From assembly GCA_004211785.1 (NCBI GenBank), contig SHBX01000005.1, positions 62,001 through 126,000 of the forward strand: a DNA stretch of 64,000 nucleotides. Reading direction: 5' to 3'. Below, piece after piece: positions 44,922-53,955 of this stretch. Origin of the DNA: Winogradskyella sp. (GTDB taxonomy: Bacteria; Bacteroidota; Bacteroidia; Flavobacteriales; Flavobacteriaceae). A program made the translations under genes and the position numbers. Position 1 is the first letter of the stretch, and every line of letters starts with the position of its first letter. Under the pieces are notes generated by a model. It had not been told where the DNA came from and did no database searches. It saw only the letters and a program-made list of their open reading frames with translations.

Positions 44922-44990
44922 GCATTAGAATAACTAACTAACCCCTTTTCTGAACTGGCAATTTCAGAAAAAACAAAAAATGTGTACAGT

Positions 44991-47483
44991 ATGTTTGTAA
45001 TCAAAAGAGACGGAAGAAAAGAACAAATCATGTTCGACAAAATTACGGCGAGAGTTCGTAAACTATGCTATGGCTTAAACGAGCTTGTAGATCCATTAAA
45101 AGTAGCCATGCGTGTTATCGAAGGCTTATACGATGGTGTAACTACAAGTGAGCTAGATAATTTGGCAGCTGAGGTTGCAGCTACAATGACTACAGCTCAC
45201 CCAGATTATGCACGTTTAGCAGCACGTATTTCTGTTTCTAACTTACATAAAAACACGAAGAAAACCTTTAGTGAAGTAATGGAGGATTTATATACCTATG
45301 TAAATCCACGTACTGGTAAAGATGCACCTTTATTATCTGATGAAGTGTACAACGTCATCATGGAAAATAAAGATAGATTGGACTCTACCATTATTTACAA
45401 CCGTGATTTTGGTTACGATTACTTTGGGTTTAAAACATTAGAACGTTCTTACCTTTTAAAACTAAATGGACAAATTGCCGAACGTCCTCAGCACATGCTT
45501 ATGCGTGTTTCAATTGGTATTCATCTAAATGATTTAGATGCTGCTATTGAGACATACGAGTTAATGTCTAAAAAATACTTTACACACGCCACGCCTACAT
45601 TATTTAATTCTGGTACACCAAAACCACAAATGTCTTCTTGCTTTTTATTAGCGATGAAAGACGATAGTATCGATGGTATTTATGACACCTTAAAGCAGAC
45701 GGCTAAGATTTCGCAATCTGCAGGAGGTATTGGTTTGTCTATCCATAATATTAGAGCAACAGGAAGTTATATTGCTGGTACAAATGGTACATCTAATGGT
45801 ATTGTGCCTATGCTTAAAGTATTTAATGATACAGCACGTTATGTAGATCAAGGTGGCGGAAAGCGTAAAGGTAGTTTTGCTATGTACATTGAGCCTTGGC
45901 ATGCAGATATCATGAGCTTTTTAGATTTAAAAAAGAATCATGGTGCTGAAGAATTACGTGCACGTGATTTGTTCTACGCGATGTGGATGCCAGATTTATT
46001 CATGAAACGTGTACAAGAAAATGCAGAGTGGACCTTAATGTGTCCTAACGAATGCCCAGGTTTATCAGATGTACACTCTGAAGAATTTGAAGCATTGTAC
46101 ACTAAATACGAAACAGAAGGAAAAGGTCGTAAAGCTATAAAAGCACGTGAGCTTTGGGAGAAAATCTTAGAGTCACAAATAGAAACAGGTACACCGTACA
46201 TGTTATATAAAGATGCAGCTAACCGTAAGTCTAACCAGAAGAATTTAGGGACTATCAAGTCATCTAACTTATGTACGGAGATAATGGAGTTTACGTCTCC
46301 AGATGAGGTTGCAGTATGTAACTTAGCATCGATAGCTTTACCAATGTTTGTAAAAAATGGTGCGTTTGATCACAAGGAGTTATTTAGAATCACAAAACGT
46401 GTAACTAAAAACTTAAACCGAGTGATTGACCGTAACTACTATCCGGTTATTGAAGCACAGAATTCTAACTTCCGTCACAGACCAGTAGGTTTAGGTGTGC
46501 AAGGTTTAGCAGATGCGTTTATTAAGTTACGTTTACCATTTACAAGTGATGAAGCAAAAGCGCTAAACCAAGAGATTTTTGAAACGCTTTATTTTGCAGC
46601 AGTTACGGCGTCAATGGAAGAAGCAAAAGCAGATGGTCCATACGAAACTTACGAAGGTTCACCAATAAGCCAAGGCGATTTCCAACATAACCTTTGGAAC
46701 ATTAAAGATGATGAATTAAGTGGTCGTTGGGATTGGGAAAAACTGCGCAAGCAAGTAAAAAAGCATGGTGTACGTAACTCATTATTAGTAGCGCCAATGC
46801 CAACAGCATCGACATCTCAAATCTTAGGAAATAACGAATGCTTTGAGCCTTACACATCTAACATTTACACACGTCGTGTATTGTCTGGTGAGTTTATTGT
46901 GGTTAACAAGCACCTGTTAGAAGACTTGGTAGATTTAGGACTATGGGATGATAATCTTAAAAATGAGATTATGAGAGCTAACGGTTCTATTCAAGGTATA
47001 GAGCATATTCCTGCGGATATTAAAGAATTATATAAAACGGTTTATGAGATGAGCATGAAAGACATTATAGACATGTCTCGTCAACGTGGGTATTTCATTG
47101 ACCAGTCACAATCTCTAAACTTGTTCTTAGAAGGCGCAACTATGGCTAAGTTAACGTCTATGCATTTCTATGCTTGGAAGAGTGGCTTAAAAACAGGAAT
47201 GTACTACTTACGTACAAAAGCCGCTGTAGATGCTAAGAAGTTTACAGTAACTAGAGAAGTGAAGAAAGAACCTGTTGCAGAAAAAGTAGCATCAGAATCT
47301 ATAAAAGTTGCAGATGCTGCTGTTGTAGAACAACAAAAGCAAAAAGCAGCAAAAACAGCAGCAAAGTTTGCTGAAAAAACTGAGACTCCAGAAGCTGAGC
47401 CAATGACGGCAGAAGAGATGAAAGCATTAATTGCCCAAGCTAAAGAAGCCGAAGGTGATGATTGCTTAATGTGTGGGTCTTAA
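44991..47483 (+). CDS. nrdA: Class Ia ribonucleotide reductase, large subunit
   Basis: 830 residues from the ATG at 44991 ([11 protein letters not shown]). The frame is open slightly further upstream to a GTG at 44982 but the conserved N-terminus begins at MxVxKRDGR. The ATP-cone (1-100) mediates allosteric activity control. The active site contains the [15 protein letters not shown] and SNLCTEI (cysteines) and the [21 protein letters not shown] block. The C-terminal tail carries the redox CxxC (DDCLMCGS), preceded by a long Ala/Glu/Lys linker. A terminator follows. Confidence 0.97.
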   Translation: MFVIKRDGRKEQIMFDKITARVRKLCYGLNELVDPLKVAMRVIEGLYDGVTTSELDNLAAEVAATMTTAHPDYARLAARISVSNLHKNTKKTFSEVMEDLYTYVNPRTGKDAPLLSDEVYNVIMENKDRLDSTIIYNRDFGYDYFGFKTLERSYLLKLNGQIAERPQHMLMRVSIGIHLNDLDAAIETYELMSKKYFTHATPTLFNSGTPKPQMSSCFLLAMKDDSIDGIYDTLKQTAKISQSAGGIGLSIHNIRATGSYIAGTNGTSNGIVPMLKVFNDTARYVDQGGGKRKGSFAMYIEPWHADIMSFLDLKKNHGAEELRARDLFYAMWMPDLFMKRVQENAEWTLMCPNECPGLSDVHSEEFEALYTKYETEGKGRKAIKARELWEKILESQIETGTPYMLYKDAANRKSNQKNLGTIKSSNLCTEIMEFTSPDEVAVCNLASIALPMFVKNGAFDHKELFRITKRVTKNLNRVIDRNYYPVIEAQNSNFRHRPVGLGVQGLADAFIKLRLPFTSDEAKALNQEIFETLYFAAVTASMEEAKADGPYETYEGSPISQGDFQHNLWNIKDDELSGRWDWEKLRKQVKKHGVRNSLLVAPMPTASTSQILGNNECFEPYTSNIYTRRVLSGEFIVVNKHLLEDLVDLGLWDDNLKNEIMRANGSIQGIEHIPADIKELYKTVYEMSMKDIIDMSRQRGYFIDQSQSLNLFLEGATMAKLTSMHFYAWKSGLKTGMYYLRTKAAVDAKKFTVTREVKKEPVAEKVASESIKVADAAVVEQQKQKAAKTAAKFAEKTETPEAEPMTAEEMKALIAQAKEAEGDDCLMCGS

Positions 47484-47503
47484 TATTTTAATTAAGTGTT
47501 ATA

Positions 47504-47530
47504 AAACCAACGTGAAAGCGTTGGTTTTTT
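47504..47530 (+). terminator. Terminator of nrdA
   Basis: AAACCAACG and CGTTGGTTT pair around TGAAAG, with T-run. Confidence 0.8.
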
Positions 47531-47583
47531 TATTTTAGAAGTATATTTATAGACTATAGCTAGTCCATAACCAAACTAACTTC

Positions 47584-48087
47584 ATGGAAGAAATTATTGA
47601 GTCTACTGAAAACCTACAACTATGTTCACTTTGTAAAACTGAGATAGAATTAGACAGTGTCTTTTGCGGTTCTTGCGGGTTTCCAGAGAACGGAACTGAC
47701 CAACAAGTTAATATATTTCATAGAAGATTATCATTTAATAAAAACCAGAAACGTGAAGCCGATAAAAAAATTAAATCAGCGAGAAATACTTTGTATGTAT
47801 TAGCAGGAATTACCATCCTTTTCTCAACAATACAGTTTTTTTCTCATCAAGATACGGCAACATTAATCACAGGTTTCATCCTAGGGGTTATTTATATTTT
47901 ATTAGGTTCTTGGACATCTAAAAAACCATTAATGGCTGTGTTACTCGGTTTATTACTTTATGTGACTACAATTGTTATTTCTGCAATAGTCGAGCCTCAA
48001 ACTATTATAAAAGGAATAATTTTTAAAATCATTATTATAGCATATTTGACCAAAGGTGTATTTTCGGCATCGTCGATTAAAAATTAA
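47584..48087 (+). CDS. Zinc-ribbon membrane protein, function unknown
   Basis: 167 residues. An N-terminal zinc ribbon (CSLCKTEIELDSVFCGSCGF, about 14-33; C-x2-C, C-x2-C) is followed by a basic linker and four hydrophobic segments (about 72-90, 96-110, 118-133, 145-160). Paired by 13 bp with another zinc-ribbon membrane protein. No known family. Confidence 0.7.
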   Translation: MEEIIESTENLQLCSLCKTEIELDSVFCGSCGFPENGTDQQVNIFHRRLSFNKNQKREADKKIKSARNTLYVLAGITILFSTIQFFSHQDTATLITGFILGVIYILLGSWTSKKPLMAVLLGLLLYVTTIVISAIVEPQTIIKGIIFKIIIIAYLTKGVFSASSIKN

Positions 48088-48100
48088 TTTTCAAAATTAT

Positions 48101-48856
48101 ATGCAGACTTGCCCTAAATGTGATTACGCGTTAAGTAATGAAGTAAAATATTGTACGCAATGCGGCGTGATTTTGAAAAAACCTCAGGTAGAAACTAGAG
48201 CTAAATCTTTAAATTTAGTCATTGTTTTTTATGTAACATTTCTACTATTTTCTCTTATATCTTATTTAATCTACGAATCTTCAGAGCCTAGCTTAGCATT
48301 AGAACTTACAATCGAAAGTGTATTCGCTTTATTAGTTATTGGTTTTTCACTTTCAAATTATAAATCAATTTTAAAGCTGTATAAGCTCCCAATTTTTGAT
48401 AATAAAATTGTGACATTTACATTATTGTTTCCAGTGTTATCGGCCTTTTTTGTTTCAATATCAATAGGATATTTAAATGAATGGTTGTTTGAAGTTTATT
48501 ATGACAATTATTATAGCGAATATGTTTATTTAAGCAACCCAATATTGTGGTCTTTTATTTTAATTGCTATTCTGCCTCCAATTTTTGAAGAATTGGCTTT
48601 TAGAGGTTTTCTTTTTAATGAATTAAGCAATGTCGCTAGCCAAAGGGTAACAATAATAGCAACAGCATTTCTTTTCGCTTTAGTTCATTTTTCTCTTATC
48701 TCGTTTATTTGGATTTTCCCATTTGGATTGCTGCTTGGTTATTTAAGAAGTAAGTACAATACGATGTGGTACGGTATAGTAATTCACTTCATTCATAACT
48801 TCATTGTCCTTATGATAGATTATTATAATTACAATTCAGAATTGGTTGTTTACTAA
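48101..48856 (+). CDS. Zinc-ribbon CPBP-family intramembrane protease-like protein
   Basis: 251 residues from the ATG at 48101, immediately before CPKCDYALSNEVKYCTQCG. The zinc ribbon is fused to a CPBP/CAAX-protease membrane domain with FEELAFRGFLFNEL (EExxxR motif, near residues 162-172), FALVHFSLISF and IHFIHNF (His ligands). In this family the Glu and His residues form the intramembrane catalytic site. Substrate unknown. The preceding gene also has a zinc ribbon. Confidence 0.87.
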   Translation: MQTCPKCDYALSNEVKYCTQCGVILKKPQVETRAKSLNLVIVFYVTFLLFSLISYLIYESSEPSLALELTIESVFALLVIGFSLSNYKSILKLYKLPIFDNKIVTFTLLFPVLSAFFVSISIGYLNEWLFEVYYDNYYSEYVYLSNPILWSFILIAILPPIFEELAFRGFLFNELSNVASQRVTIIATAFLFALVHFSLISFIWIFPFGLLLGYLRSKYNTMWYGIVIHFIHNFIVLMIDYYNYNSELVVY

Positions 48857-48860
48857 TAAT

Positions 48861-49580
48861 TTATTTCCCCAAAGTATCCGTTCCTAAATAGTTGTCATCT
48901 TTGTTGTAATACCAAGCACGGACTTTAGGCATTTTAATACCGTTTACGGTTTCCTCTTCGGTTAATAGAATATATTCACCAGAGTCTTGTTTTACATTGC
49001 CTTTGTTATCTGTTTTATAAAACTGGTAGACTTCCATCGCATAAGTTTTTTGGTCAAAATAAAAATACCAAACATCACTACCAACAGTTTCATCATAAGT
49101 AACTTTTAAGACTAAATAGTCTTTGCCTTTAAAAGATTTGCGCTCTACTTTAGAGTCAATATTTGTGCCTTTGTCTTTGAGCTTCATGGGTAAGCCATAC
49201 AAATAGGTATAATAGTTTTTGTACATGTTGGCACGCTCGCAAGTCATCTTTTTTTCTTTGGCTGTGGCTTCATCTAATCGTGTTTCGTTATAAAACAAAG
49301 AACAGTCTGTTTTTCCAACGGTATACGTCTGCGTAATACTATCTCTTTGTGCTGTAACACTAAAAAATTCGGCAGGTAAGTTAATACTAATATCACTTAT
49401 TCTTGGACTCTGGTTGGGCGTCGTCATCGTGACTTTAAAATTACCACTAAATTTTGGCCAATGCCCATTAGGGTCATGATAAGCTATGGCTTTTTCTAAG
49501 AGTTGTTCACTACTTAGGTTTTGAGCCTTTGTAAATGATAAGCATAGCATTATTAATAAGATAGAAGAAACAGTTTTCAT
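48861..49580 (-). CDS. DUF6503-family exported protein
   Basis: 239 residues with a cleavable signal peptide (about 1-19, FTKAQ). The mature part (LEKAIAYHDPNGHWPKFSG, TYAMEVYQFYKTD) matches DUF6503, a Bacteroidota exported family of lipoprotein-carrier-like beta folds. Function unknown. It lies 71 bp downstream of the Pit-type transporter in the same direction. Confidence 0.83.
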   Translation of the reverse strand: MKTVSSILLIMLCLSFTKAQNLSSEQLLEKAIAYHDPNGHWPKFSGNFKVTMTTPNQSPRISDISINLPAEFFSVTAQRDSITQTYTVGKTDCSLFYNETRLDEATAKEKKMTCERANMYKNYYTYLYGLPMKLKDKGTNIDSKVERKSFKGKDYLVLKVTYDETVGSDVWYFYFDQKTYAMEVYQFYKTDNKGNVKQDSGEYILLTEEETVNGIKMPKVRAWYYNKDDNYLGTDTLGK

Positions 49581-49651
49581 GATTGATGTAGTTTACTTTT
49601 GTTAAATATACAAAAGATTACATCAGGCATATCTAGTATAAAAAGCAGTAT

Positions 49652-51925
49652 TTATTCTTCTTCTTGAGGTATGGTAGCTGGTTTAACAGAGCTGTCATGC
49701 GAGTGAAAATATTCTTCTAATAAATTCATCGTAGCCGTTAATAAATCTTTAGTCTCTAGTAATAAACCAAAATAAAGTGTGGTGTTCTTAGGACTAGATT
49801 CTTCATTTCTAGTGCGCTCTACCTGTCGCTGTATTTTTTGTCTTACAACATCAAAGATTACCGATTTATCATTCAATACTGCGCCAATCTCTTCAAAAGA
49901 ACGGGATTCAAAAGCATGTTGTGTAGAACTAAAAAGTGCTTCGAGTTGCTCATCTAAGTCTTTCAATTCTTTAACCTGACTAAACTTCAGTTTCTTATGG
50001 TTGTTGTTTATATGCTTATGGCTTACCTTAGAGATATACTCCAAAGACTGTGTGATGTCTTGCAAATAACCTAAAATGTTTATGTAAAAGTTACTGGCTG
50101 ATAAACTAGGTTCTTCCAAGTTTTTGATAAAATAAAATATATTGTCTCTAAGTTCATCAATTTCATCGGAGAGTTTATTGACTTGCTTTTTGTTCTTTTT
50201 TAATAAAGCTAAATTTTGTGTTGCTAAACCATTTATAGCAGAAGTATATATTCTATTACCTCGTTTTACAACATTTGCAATGGTTGAAGCGCTTTCATGT
50301 ATAACGCCTTGAGTAGAACTGCTTTCGGCTTTTTGTAACTGATCTTCTTCTCGTTGTACTTGAGATTTTTTTCTATGTGTTAAGTAATTTTTAATTAATA
50401 AGACAATCGCTAAAATTAATAAACCAGTTAATGCATAAGCACCACCATGATAAAGAATAACAGCCATTATTGCAGCGGCTACAAAAGCACTAAATGCAGT
50501 AAAAAACCAACCGCCAATAACATTAAGCACACCAGCAACACGGTAGACAGCACTTTCGCTTCCCCATGCACGATCGGCTAAAGATGTTCCCATGGCTACC
50601 ATAAAAGTCACATAGGTTGTTGATAATGGCAGTTTCATTGATGTAGCGATAGAAATTAAAACACTAGCGACCATCAAATTTACTGCTGCTCTAACCAAAT
50701 CAAAAGCAGGAGCATCTTGAGCTTTTACCAAAGACACGGGTTTTATATATTGATTATTGGTCCAGTTTCTGTAAGGTTCTGGTAAAATGTTATTAATACT
50801 ATTAGATAAACCAATTGTAAGTCTAACGATATTTCGGGATAAGAAATTGGGCTCAAAACGTTCTTTACCTTCGTCTTGTCTTGATAAATCTACAGATGTT
50901 TTTACTACCGCTTTTGCTTTACTCGAAAACCAAAGCGTTAATACCATGATAAGTCCAGCAAGAAGCAAAAGATAAGGTTCTGTTTGCACAGGCTTTGATA
51001 AATCTACCATAGCAAAGTTTGATGCCACTTCGCCACTCAAAGACCAAACTTCATAGGAGTTGTATGCGGCAATGGGCACACCGATAAAGTTTACCAAATC
51101 ATTACCCGCAAAAGCAACTGCAAGTGCAAACGTACCTATAACAATTATTATAGTATAGATTTTTGCATTAAAAAGCTTAACGGCTAAATAAGATAATAGT
51201 GTAAAAACTAAAAAGCTAATCCCTATAAATGCTATAGGATTTGTGCTTAAAAACTCCTTTACGCTTGGTGGCATAAAGGTTGCATTTTTTAAACCTTTTA
51301 CTATTATAAAATACATAATAGATGTTACGGCAAAGCCACTAAAAATAGCACTATACCATATAGGTTTTTCTTCAAATTTAAAAGACAAAAGTATCCTTGA
51401 TACATACTGAATAATAGCACCAATAGTAAACGCCACAACAACGGAGAGTAGTATACCCAATATAATCTCTATAGCCTTAGAGTTATTTATATAGTTGGTT
51501 AAATCTGTGATGCTTTGTCCACTGCCATCACTGTATATTTTAATAAGCGCTACCGCTACGGAAGCCCCGAGTAATTCAAAAACAATAGAAACAGTAGTAG
51601 ATGTAGGTAAACCGAGTGTATTAAAGAAATCTAGAAGCAATATATCTGTGAGCATAACGGCCATAAAAATGACCATAATTTCATTGAACATAAACTCGCC
51701 AGGATTAAAAATCCCTTTACGTGCAACTTCCATCATGCCACTAGACGTCATTGCACCAACGGCAACACCAATACTGGCAACAATCATTATAGTTTTAAAA
51801 GAAACGGCTTTTGAGCCAATGGCAGAGTTTAAAAAATTTACTGCATCATTACTAACACCAACGACCAAATCTGCAATAGCTAAAAATGCTAGAGCCGCTA
51901 GCATATATATGTAGAGGTTCTCCAT
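49652..51925 (-). CDS. Pit-family inorganic phosphate transporter with PhoU-like C-terminal region
   Basis: 757 residues. Two Pit repeats are present: VGVSNDAVNFLNSAIGSKA (about residues 22-40) and, in the second half, the MKLPLSTTYVTFMVAMGTSLADR block near 435-460. About 12 helices form the transport domain up to residue 515; the remaining 240 residues are soluble and helical (RGNRIYTSAINGLATQN, SKVSHKHINNNHKKLKFSQ), resembling a PhoU/YkaA-like regulator fused at the C-terminus. Phosphate or metal-phosphate symport in the inner membrane is predicted. AAnGTTA repeats lie in its promoter region. Confidence 0.92.
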   Translation of the reverse strand: MENLYIYMLAALAFLAIADLVVGVSNDAVNFLNSAIGSKAVSFKTIMIVASIGVAVGAMTSSGMMEVARKGIFNPGEFMFNEIMVIFMAVMLTDILLLDFFNTLGLPTSTTVSIVFELLGASVAVALIKIYSDGSGQSITDLTNYINNSKAIEIILGILLSVVVAFTIGAIIQYVSRILLSFKFEEKPIWYSAIFSGFAVTSIMYFIIVKGLKNATFMPPSVKEFLSTNPIAFIGISFLVFTLLSYLAVKLFNAKIYTIIIVIGTFALAVAFAGNDLVNFIGVPIAAYNSYEVWSLSGEVASNFAMVDLSKPVQTEPYLLLLAGLIMVLTLWFSSKAKAVVKTSVDLSRQDEGKERFEPNFLSRNIVRLTIGLSNSINNILPEPYRNWTNNQYIKPVSLVKAQDAPAFDLVRAAVNLMVASVLISIATSMKLPLSTTYVTFMVAMGTSLADRAWGSESAVYRVAGVLNVIGGWFFTAFSAFVAAAIMAVILYHGGAYALTGLLILAIVLLIKNYLTHRKKSQVQREEDQLQKAESSSTQGVIHESASTIANVVKRGNRIYTSAINGLATQNLALLKKNKKQVNKLSDEIDELRDNIFYFIKNLEEPSLSASNFYINILGYLQDITQSLEYISKVSHKHINNNHKKLKFSQVKELKDLDEQLEALFSSTQHAFESRSFEEIGAVLNDKSVIFDVVRQKIQRQVERTRNEESSPKNTTLYFGLLLETKDLLTATMNLLEEYFHSHDSSVKPATIPQEEE

Positions 51926-51976
51926 GTATATCTAATGATAAAAATTGTATGCAAAATACCTCAAATATTTTTAATA

Positions 51977-51995
51977 CAAAGTTATCTAAACGTTA
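51977..51995 (-). promoter_or_regulatory. Pit promoter -7 element overlapping two 11-bp-phased TAACnTT repeats
   Basis: On the reverse strand TAACTTTG (51977-51984) matches TAnnTTTG. The forward strand holds AAAGTTA (51978) and AACGTTA (51989), 11 bp apart, with weaker AAGGGCT at 52000. The first repeat coincides with the -7 element. The same heptamer is found in two other promoter regions of this cluster. Confidence 0.45.
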
Positions 51996-52061
51996 TTTTA
52001 AGGGCTAAAAAATCGAAAAATTTGTGCTAATTAATACGACCAAGACATTATGCAAAACGGA

Positions 52062-52742
52062 TTAAACTTTTAAAATAAAAGAACTAAGAACAAATAACCT
52101 GTACTCTGTATTAATATTAAAAGCTTCAAAACGATAGTCTAACCCTAATTGAATTTTTGATTTCTTTGAAATTACCCAACCAATATTGGCTGTTGTTCTA
52201 TGGTCTAACTCAGGTTTAATAGCGCTACTTTGACTAAGCAACGCCTCCATTGACATTATAAGATAACTTTCACCGACATCTAATTTTTCGCCGCTGAGCG
52301 GAAAGTCTAGAGCAAATCGATAACGTGAACGTAGAATAGTTAACTCAGATAATAAGCGTTGCTCAAATCTAAAACGATGCCCAAAACGCAAGGCTTGATT
52401 GTTTTTAGTATAATTAAATTGTTGAGTTAGTCGCAGCTCATTACTTCCGCCATCAATAGATTCTCTAACTCTATATTGTATTCCTAGACTTAGACTATGA
52501 TTGTAATCTAAGTTTAAAGTTGAAAAATGAACAAAATCTAGCTGCCTATTTTCAAAATTAAAACGTTTGTCTTGATACCAATAGTAACGAGAACGAATAC
52601 CGAAATTAATTTTGTAGGAATTTGAAATCTTATGATTTAATGCAAATCCGGTTTCACCAAGACCTTCAAGATTTTCTTGAGAGCATACATTTAACCCAAG
52701 TAAAAGAGAAGCAAAGAGAATGATAATTCTAATATAATACAT
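52062..52742 (-). CDS. DUF2490-family outer-membrane protein
   Basis: 226 residues. Signal peptide (to about residue 20) and beta-strand-rich sequence (GIRSRYYWYQDKRFNFENRQ, FNYTKNNQALRFGHRFRFEQ, FALDFPLSGEKL) match DUF2490, proposed small outer-membrane beta-barrels. Function unknown. It overlaps the PepSY-like gene by 14 bp and is the second gene of that unit. Confidence 0.85.
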   Translation of the reverse strand: MYYIRIIILFASLLLGLNVCSQENLEGLGETGFALNHKISNSYKINFGIRSRYYWYQDKRFNFENRQLDFVHFSTLNLDYNHSLSLGIQYRVRESIDGGSNELRLTQQFNYTKNNQALRFGHRFRFEQRLLSELTILRSRYRFALDFPLSGEKLDVGESYLIMSMEALLSQSSAIKPELDHRTTANIGWVISKKSKIQLGLDYRFEAFNINTEYRLFVLSSFILKV

Positions 52743-53316
52743 ACTCGTACGAAGATGGGTTTACAATTCTTGAGTTTATCAATAACCCTTTACTGTTAAA
52801 TGTAAATTCTCTTATAGTCCGTTTTTTCTCTTTTTTTACTTCAGCTATGATTTCAAAATTACTTGAAGGGTTATACTTTTTAATTAGTATATCGCGCACA
52901 AATGTTGAAGCTTCGATGTTGTTTTCAAAAACGTACTGTTTTTGTATTTTAATGAACTTGTATTTAGAATATGTCTCTTTAAAATAGTGCTCTATAAGAA
53001 TCTGAACGTCTTTGTTTAGGGTATTAAAGGTTGTGATAATTTCAATGTCCTCGATAATTCCATTTTCAGAAAACTCTATACTATAGCGGTTGTTTCTGTA
53101 CTTGAGTTTAATTTCAAAACTCTTTTTTAACCCATCTATTTCTTTATAAGCCTTTAATCGCTTAGTTTCTTTGGGTAATACTTTAGTAATGTTTCTTATG
53201 TTATTTGGAAGTTCGTTGAATTTTATACGTGTTTCTTTTTCGTTTTTTGCTTGACAAAAAATTAGAGAAGTTGACAGTAATAGTAACGATAAAATGATAA
53301 CTACTTTACTTTTCAT
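52729..53316 (-). CDS. Exported PepSY-like/beta-lactamase-inhibitor-like protein
   Basis: 195 residues from the ATG at 53314-53316 (MKSKVVIILSLLLLSTSLIFCQ, a cleavable signal or lipobox-like FCQ). The mature part (FNELPNNIRNITKVLP, SIEFSENGIIEDIEI) resembles PepSY-like modules in its strand-helix-strand spacing. This assignment is weak. The earlier in-frame starts lack a signal peptide at the N-terminus. It overlaps DUF2490 by 14 bp. Confidence 0.7.
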   Translation of the reverse strand: MKSKVVIILSLLLLSTSLIFCQAKNEKETRIKFNELPNNIRNITKVLPKETKRLKAYKEIDGLKKSFEIKLKYRNNRYSIEFSENGIIEDIEIITTFNTLNKDVQILIEHYFKETYSKYKFIKIQKQYVFENNIEASTFVRDILIKKYNPSSNFEIIAEVKKEKKRTIREFTFNSKGLLINSRIVNPSSYEYVLY

Positions 53317-53331
53317 TGTAAAAGCTTTAGT

Positions 53332-53361
53332 CAAAAATAGGACAAATTTGAATACAAACAA
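53332..53361 (-). promoter_or_regulatory. Promoter of the PepSY-like/DUF2490 unit
   Basis: On the reverse strand TTG (53359-53361), 19 bp, then TATTTTTG (53332-53339). The start codon follows about 15 bp later, so the leader is very short. Confidence 0.5.
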
Positions 53362-53422
53362 TATTCCAAAAGCGCATAAGGTTAAAAAGTTAAATTACTA
53401 ATAATCAAATGTTTATATATTC

Positions 53423-53473
53423 AATGTTAATTTAATGTTACGTAAATCTTGTTTAAATGTAAAATTAATGTTA
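53423..53473. promoter_or_regulatory. Five AATGTTA-type heptamers at 11-bp spacing
   Basis: Heptamers start at 53423 (AATGTTA), 53434 (AATGTTA), 53445 (AATCTTG), 53456 (AATGTAA) and 53467 (AATGTTA), each exactly 11 bp apart. AAT is constant in all five. The last copy overlaps the -7 box of the MORN gene, and the array also lies upstream of the divergent PepSY-like gene. This is the layout of a PhoB/OmpR-family binding array. Which gene it controls is open. Confidence 0.65.
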
Positions 53474-53479
53474 TGTTTG
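53449..53479 (+). promoter_or_regulatory. Promoter of the MORN-repeat gene
   Basis: TTG (53449-53451), 20-bp spacer and TATGTTTG (53472-53479), matching the consensus. It is embedded in the heptamer array. Confidence 0.55.
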
Positions 53480-53509
53480 TTTCATAATTATTAATAAACC
53501 CAAGTTGAG

Positions 53510-53866
53510 ATGAAAAAGATAATCGTAGTAATGTTGATGTTATGTGTAGGATTTGCCTATGCACAAAAAGATAGAACCTTAAAACTTAATGAAGAGACTA
53601 ATCTTATAGAAGTGGTGTATTACCATGATAATGGCCAAATAAGCCAAACAGGGTTTTATACCAAAGAAGGAAAGCTTCATGGCGATTGGTACAGCTATTG
53701 CCAAGAAGGTAATAAAATTATATCTGCAAAGTACAGCAAAGGAGATAAAGTAGGTAAGTGGTTTTACTGGAGCGGAGATAAATTGAAAGAAGTAGATTAC
53801 ACTAATAATCGAATAGCTAAGGTAAACGAGTGGACCAATAATGAAACAGTCGCTTCCAATAAATAG
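53510..53866 (+). CDS. Exported MORN_2-repeat protein
   Basis: 118 residues with a cleavable signal peptide (FAYAQ, about residue 18) and three MORN_2-type repeats (YYHDNGQISQTGFYTKEGKLHG, split here: YYHDNGQISQTGFY and KEGKLHGDWYSY; KYSKGDKVGKWFYW). Similar proteins appear as YwqK-like antitoxins or nucleotidyltransferases in databases, neither of which is supported here. Periplasmic; single gene followed by a bidirectional terminator. Confidence 0.82.
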   Translation: MKKIIVVMLMLCVGFAYAQKDRTLKLNEETNLIEVVYYHDNGQISQTGFYTKEGKLHGDWYSYCQEGNKIISAKYSKGDKVGKWFYWSGDKLKEVDYTNNRIAKVNEWTNNETVASNK

Positions 53867-53885
53867 AACTCTAAAAAAATAATAA

Positions 53886-53913
53886 AAAAGCATCCAAATT
53901 TGGATGCTTTTTT
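53886..53913. terminator. Bidirectional terminator
   Basis: AAAGCATCCAAATTTGGATGCTTT is a perfect palindrome with A- and T-runs. It ends the MORN gene and the reverse beta-helix lipoprotein gene. Confidence 0.9.
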
Positions 53914-53955
53914 GCTTTATAGATTTTAGACTAAATCAGTTTTTCATTTTATTAA

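Noticed and set aside
44982..44990. GTG start for nrdA nine bases before the ATG.
   Set aside because: The conserved family N-terminus begins at the ATG at 44991, so the GTG was not used.
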